Assembly: GCF_021740465.1 (NCBI RefSeq)
Contig: NZ_JAIOZR010000004.1
Span: 1 to 64,000, forward strand
Reading direction: 5' to 3'
DNA length: 64,000 nucleotides
DNA from: Chlorobium sp.
GTDB taxonomy: Bacteria > Bacteroidota > Chlorobiia > Chlorobiales > Chlorobiaceae
Position 1 is the stretch's first letter; every line of letters starts with the position of its first letter. Shown piece after piece: positions 60,357 to 64,000 of the stretch. The position numbers were made by a program, and so were the translations under genes. A model generated the notes under the pieces. That model searched no databases. It saw nothing but the letters and a program-made list of their open reading frames with translations, and was not told the origin of the DNA.

Positions 60357-61571
60357 ATGAGTAAAGAGATTATTGCAGTTCTACCGGATTCCGAGCAAAA
60401 ACACTGGAAAAGCGACCATTTACAGGCGGGTTTTACAAAACATATCAAGCTCATCGGCCGAAATATCATTCAAAGCTCTATCGAAGCACGTCATGATATT
60501 ACGCTCGACTCCATGGACATAGAGCTTTTCGATACCGCGCTGCAGGAGTCAGGCCTGACCGACGAACCGGTTTACTGTCTCTGGGATTTCGCTCACGTAA
60601 ACGATGTATCGTATACCTACAAGAAGTCCATCACCAAACTCCTCTACAACCGGAACCCACAGTTCAAGCTGATTGTTTTTTACCATGTACAGCAGTCTGT
60701 AAGTATTCTTGTGGAATCCTTCGCCGCCGTCGTTCCCGACGGGCTCCGTGTACTTGTTACCGAAAACCGCCAGCAGGCACTGGATGCGATTATGGAGTAC
60801 GAGAAGGGTAATCTTCCGGAACCTCCTGCCGAAAGTCATGCCGCAATAATGAAAAGGAACTTTCTTGCCTATCTGGTTAGAATGTCCTGGTTTGATATGT
60901 TCGACGAGCATATCTCAGTGCCCCCTTTTGACGATAACTACTACACGTTTTTTAAAGCAATAGAAGCTATGCAGACCGATCTCCGGGAAAAAGAAAAAGA
61001 AAAAGAAATGGAACTCGAACAACTGAAACAGGATTACGAGCAGAAAATAACCGATGCGGTTATAAAGCTTAACGCTCAGATTGAACTCAACAAAAAACAG
61101 GCAAGGGAGAGCGAAAAAGAGATAGGCGAGCTGAAATCGCGGATCGCCAACCAGGATATGGAACTTACACGGGTATCAACGGCTATCGCAGAAAAAACAA
61201 CAGCATTACGCAATCTTCTCGACCAGATTTACGCCCTCGATATCGATCAGGACCAGAAAAGGCAGATGACCGATTCCTGCCTGAGCCTTATCGAAACGGA
61301 AACCATAGAGAAACGGCTCAATATCGAGCTTACTGAATCGGATTCTGTTTTCCTTTCCAAGCTGCAGAAAAAGCACCCGCATCTCAACCAGCGGGAACTT
61401 CGCATCAGCCTTCTGGTAAAACTCAATTACGATACCAGGGAAATTGCCCGTTCTGTTGGAATTTCAACCAGGGGCATGGAAAGCATCCGTTACCGCATGC
61501 ATAAAAAACTGGGACTTGGAAAGCACCAGTCGATCAAGACCTACCTTTCGGACCTGGCTGCCACCTTTTAA
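60357..61571 (+). CDS. Coiled-coil/LuxR-type HTH regulator, intact paralogue
   Basis: A 404-residue protein. Layout: N-terminal alpha/beta domain (about 1-140), linker with PPFDDNYYTFFKAIEAM (about 180-205), coiled coil (about 205-295, DLREKEKEKEMELEQLKQDYEQ and onward), and C-terminal HTH (about 330-400). The HTH has KKHPHLNQRELRISLLVKLNYDTREIARSVGISTRGMESIRYRMHKKLGLGKHQSIKTYL, as in LuxR-type domains of Bacteroidetes sensor proteins. The stretch STRGMESIRYR is identical in both paralogues. No signal peptide or membrane segment is seen. GTG at 60339 is an alternative start. Confidence 0.8.
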   Translation: MSKEIIAVLPDSEQKHWKSDHLQAGFTKHIKLIGRNIIQSSIEARHDITLDSMDIELFDTALQESGLTDEPVYCLWDFAHVNDVSYTYKKSITKLLYNRNPQFKLIVFYHVQQSVSILVESFAAVVPDGLRVLVTENRQQALDAIMEYEKGNLPEPPAESHAAIMKRNFLAYLVRMSWFDMFDEHISVPPFDDNYYTFFKAIEAMQTDLREKEKEKEMELEQLKQDYEQKITDAVIKLNAQIELNKKQARESEKEIGELKSRIANQDMELTRVSTAIAEKTTALRNLLDQIYALDIDQDQKRQMTDSCLSLIETETIEKRLNIELTESDSVFLSKLQKKHPHLNQRELRISLLVKLNYDTREIARSVGISTRGMESIRYRMHKKLGLGKHQSIKTYLSDLAATF

Positions 61572-61618
61572 TACCGGAAACCCTGCCGGCAGGATAAAAG
61601 CGCAGGTGAGCCTGTAAT

Positions 61619-62992
61619 TCAACCGAAGTACAGGCTCCTGATATTGGTAAATTCCCTGATTCCATAGCTGGAAAGCTCACGACCGTAGCCGGAGTGCTTG
61701 ACCCCCCCGAAAGGCAGGCGAGGATCGGATTTAACCATCGCGTTGATAAAGCAGTTTCCGGTTTCGAGCCTTGAAGCGACCGCAAGGGCGCGGGCTGGAT
61801 CAGCCGAGAATACCGCTGAACCGAGACCGTACTCGCTGTCGTTGGCTATGGCGACTGCTTCATCGTCGGTTGCGGCTTCAATAACCGTCGCTACCGGCCC
61901 GAAGGTCTCTTCCCCGTAAGCCGCCATACCTTTTATGACGTCGCTGAGAATGGTGGGCGGATAAAAATATCCTTTCCCTTCCGGCAGAGTGCCGCCACAG
62001 AGCAGCGTGGCTCCCTGCGTGACGCTCCGGGAGACCTGACGGTGGAGCTCCATGCGGAGATCGGCTCTTGCAATGGGTCCCACTTCGGTTACGGGATCGA
62101 AGGGGTCCCCGGTTCTGGCGCCGAGCATCCTCACAAGAAGAAGCTCCTCGAAGCGTCGCCTGACCGAACGGTGCACGATAAAGCGCTTTGCGGCAATGCA
62201 GCTCTGGCCGCTGTTCAGAAGACGGGCGGCGGCACAGGCCGTAACGGCTTTTTCAAGATCAGCGTCTTCAAGCACGATGTAGGGATCGTTTCCACCAAGC
62301 TCCATCACGCTGCGCTTCAGCTCCCGGCCGGCCCTTGTGGCCACCGCCCGGCCTGCGGCAGTGCTTCCCGTTACCGAAACCGCCTGTACGGACGGGTGAG
62401 CGATAACGGCGCCGGTCAGCGTATCCACATCCTGCAGTGCGATGTGCAGGGTACGATAGATGTTTTCGGGAAAACCGGCGTCACGGAAAACGCTCTCGAT
62501 GGCGATTGCGCAACCGGTAACATTGGGAGCGTGCTTGACGATGGCTCCGTTGCCGGCCATCAGGGCAGGTACGGCAAACCGGAAAACCTGCCAGAAGGGA
62601 AAGTTCCAGGGCATTACCCCCAGCACCAGGCCGAGAGGCTCGAAAACCACCATGCCTTTTGCACCGTCCATATCGATTTCTTCGGACTTCAGATACCCTT
62701 CGGCATTCGCGGCGTAAAAGTCGCATACCCATGCGGATTTCTCGATTTCCGCCACCGCCTGAGCCAGGGGCTTTCCCATTTCGCGGGCCACAAGGGCTCC
62801 ATACTCCGCCTTCCGCTCGCGCAGCAGGGCGGCGGCACGCAGCATGAAGCGCGAGCGCTCGTGCATTGCGATGCGGCGCCAGTCGGCGAAATCGCGGTAT
62901 GCCTCGTCAAGAACCCCTTCGATGTCGCTCTGCGACATTGCCGGATATTCGGCAAGCACCTCTTCGGTTGCCGGATTGATGGTTACAATCAT
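61619..62992 (-). CDS. NAD(P)-dependent aldehyde dehydrogenase (succinate-semialdehyde type)
   Basis: A 457-residue aldehyde dehydrogenase, similar in style to GabD1-type succinate-semialdehyde dehydrogenase. Motifs: VMPWNFPFWQVFRFAVPALMAGN (cofactor site), SVTGSTAAGRAV, the general-base Glu in VMELGGNDPYIVLEDAD, and the catalytic Cys in NSGQSCIAAKRF. Also ETFGPVATV and the end GGVKHSGYGRELSSYGIREFTN. Substrate is inferred. It is convergent with the regulator and downstream of rsgA on the same strand. Confidence 0.9.
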   Translation of the reverse strand: MIVTINPATEEVLAEYPAMSQSDIEGVLDEAYRDFADWRRIAMHERSRFMLRAAALLRERKAEYGALVAREMGKPLAQAVAEIEKSAWVCDFYAANAEGYLKSEEIDMDGAKGMVVFEPLGLVLGVMPWNFPFWQVFRFAVPALMAGNGAIVKHAPNVTGCAIAIESVFRDAGFPENIYRTLHIALQDVDTLTGAVIAHPSVQAVSVTGSTAAGRAVATRAGRELKRSVMELGGNDPYIVLEDADLEKAVTACAAARLLNSGQSCIAAKRFIVHRSVRRRFEELLLVRMLGARTGDPFDPVTEVGPIARADLRMELHRQVSRSVTQGATLLCGGTLPEGKGYFYPPTILSDVIKGMAAYGEETFGPVATVIEAATDDEAVAIANDSEYGLGSAVFSADPARALAVASRLETGNCFINAMVKSDPRLPFGGVKHSGYGRELSSYGIREFTNIRSLYFG

Positions 62993-63037
62993 AAATTTCT
63001 GTAGCGTATTTATATGATAAGGTTAAAATGCCGGTAC

Positions 63038-63994
63038 TCAGATACCGTCGTCAAGAGCATCGAAAAGCGCCAGGTAACTTTCGTACCTTCCTGCGTCGAT
63101 CGAGCCCTCCTCGACCGCCCTCCTGACCGCACAGTCCGGTTCGACGGTATGAGAACACGACGTAAAGGCACACTCCTGCATCACCTTGAGAAACTCCCTG
63201 AAGTAAAACCTGAGATTGCTCCTCGTAATATCTGCCAGACTGAACTCCCTGATACCAGGAGTGTCGATGACATAGCCGCCTCCAGGAAGAGGAAGCATTG
63301 TAGCATTGCTTGTCGTATGCACGCCCTTGCCGCTCTTCCAGCTGGTTCTGGAGGTTTTCAGCCGTACGCCGGTCAACAGGTTGATAATGGTTGACTTCCC
63401 TACTCCGGAATGGCCGCTGAATGCTGAAATTCTGCCTTCAAGTGCCTCGACAAGCTCCCCGATACCGGTTTTGTCGTAAACGCTGACGTAGCAGACCGGG
63501 TAGCCGAGAGCCTGGTAGACCTCCATCATCCTGAGTACCCCGGCGTCCCTGTCGAGATCCATTTTGTTGACCACCAGCAGCACCGGAAGCTGTTCGGATT
63601 CGGCAAACACCAGATACCGATCGATAAGACGGGTCGAGAGCGGTGGTTCGTAGGCCGAAACGACCGGCACCAGCAGCTCGATATTGGCCGCTATCACCTG
63701 CTGTTTTTCACGGCTCCGGTTGCGGCGGGGATCCCTTCTGCGTATGAGGGCGCTTTTTCTCGGCTGCACCTGCATGATAATGCCCTCCAGGGCTTCGGTT
63801 CCGCTCAGGGTAAGCTGTACTTCCACCTCATCGCCGACGGCAGCCAGCGAGGAATCGGGGTTGGCGCTCTGCGTTCCCGGAAAGGTTCTGCATCGCAATA
63901 CCCTGCCCTCCGGAGTCGTCACCATATATGCCGCACCGGACGTTCCCGTTACCCTGCCAGTGCAATATAGCTCATTTGTTTTTTTTTCTTTCAT
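63038..63994 (-). CDS. rsgA: Small ribosomal subunit biogenesis GTPase RsgA
   Basis: A 318-residue circularly permuted GTPase that acts late in 30S assembly. Domains: N-terminal OB fold with LIRRRDPRRNRSREKQQVIAANIE, then the G motifs in permuted order: NKMD (G4), SGHSGVGKSTIINLL (G1), DTPGIREF (G3), and the C-terminal zinc domain CAFTSCSHTVEPDCAV (three Cys and a His). Length is typical. It is complete in the window, with the start at 63994. Confidence 0.95.
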   Translation of the reverse strand: MKEKKTNELYCTGRVTGTSGAAYMVTTPEGRVLRCRTFPGTQSANPDSSLAAVGDEVEVQLTLSGTEALEGIIMQVQPRKSALIRRRDPRRNRSREKQQVIAANIELLVPVVSAYEPPLSTRLIDRYLVFAESEQLPVLLVVNKMDLDRDAGVLRMMEVYQALGYPVCYVSVYDKTGIGELVEALEGRISAFSGHSGVGKSTIINLLTGVRLKTSRTSWKSGKGVHTTSNATMLPLPGGGYVIDTPGIREFSLADITRSNLRFYFREFLKVMQECAFTSCSHTVEPDCAVRRAVEEGSIDAGRYESYLALFDALDDGI

Positions 63995-64000
63995 GCCTGA

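Noticed and set aside
1-64000. CRISPR arrays, tRNA or rRNA genes, insertion sequences
   Set aside because: No regular repeat-spacer pattern, no cloverleaf or rRNA core, and no transposase-like frame was recognised by eye; a tRNAscan or Infernal run would be decisive.

Overview
The window reads as a chromosomal segment of a green sulfur bacterium (Chlorobiaceae). This is inferred from gene content: pyruvate,phosphate dikinase, the alternative GlmU-type transferase shared by Bacteroidetes and Chlorobi, the bacillithiol enzyme BshC, system II (ResB/CcsA) cytochrome c maturation, flavin-dependent ThyX, a short RpoD-type sigma factor, and the order rplM-rpsI-rpsB-tsf-pyrH. It is GC-rich, densely coded, and carries almost only housekeeping genes. 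I saw no rRNA, tRNA, CRISPR array, insertion sequence or intact prophage.

Layout. 0-10 kb: a FISUMP lipoprotein, elbB, a lone nucleoside/sugar-type ABC permease, ppdK, a frameshifted HiPIP-like small gene, uvrA with an overlapping DUF1003 membrane protein, and an HD-domain protein. 10-17.4 kb: pfkA, a NusG/UpxY-like protein, a ~0.9 kb gene-poor gap, a GH19-like lysozyme, an NAD-dependent epimerase, a CDF metal exporter, an MFS transporter and a Nudix hydrolase. 17.5-24.5 kb: recX, then the translation cluster on the minus strand, then der, mrp and nfu on the plus strand. 24.5-35 kb: ftsK, gcvT, a lemA-TPM-TPM group, relA/spoT and uvrB, all on the minus strand. 35-46.4 kb: an M16 peptidase, an LptF/G permease and a SAM hydrolase (plus), rpoD, valS and clpP (minus), thyX (plus) and accD (minus). 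46.5-58.8 kb: a patatin/outer-membrane-barrel protein, surE and bshC (plus), ccsA/resB, a Cys-rich HTH regulator, a haem-binding protein, a LOG protein, trpG/pabA, a GlmU-like protein, a lipid kinase and a low-molecular-weight phosphatase. 59-61.6 kb: two tandem regulator paralogues. 61.6-64 kb: an aldehyde dehydrogenase and rsgA.

The most unusual locus is 59.0-61.6 kb. Two adjacent paralogous units share the same layout: an alpha/beta N-domain, a conserved linker, a long coiled coil and a LuxR-type HTH with an identical 11-residue stretch. The downstream unit is one 404-aa gene. The upstream unit is broken into two genes exactly at a perfect 14-bp tandem duplication. Removing one repeat copy restores a single 401-aa frame. 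The two halves now overlap by ATGA, so they may be translationally coupled. I recognise the HTH but not the N-terminal domain.

Many genes are packed with short overlaps (GTGA, ATGA or 8-21 nt). Several annotated starts were moved downstream to the start supported by family length, a Shine-Dalgarno match or a signal peptide. All functional calls are by motif recognition only; no searches could be run.
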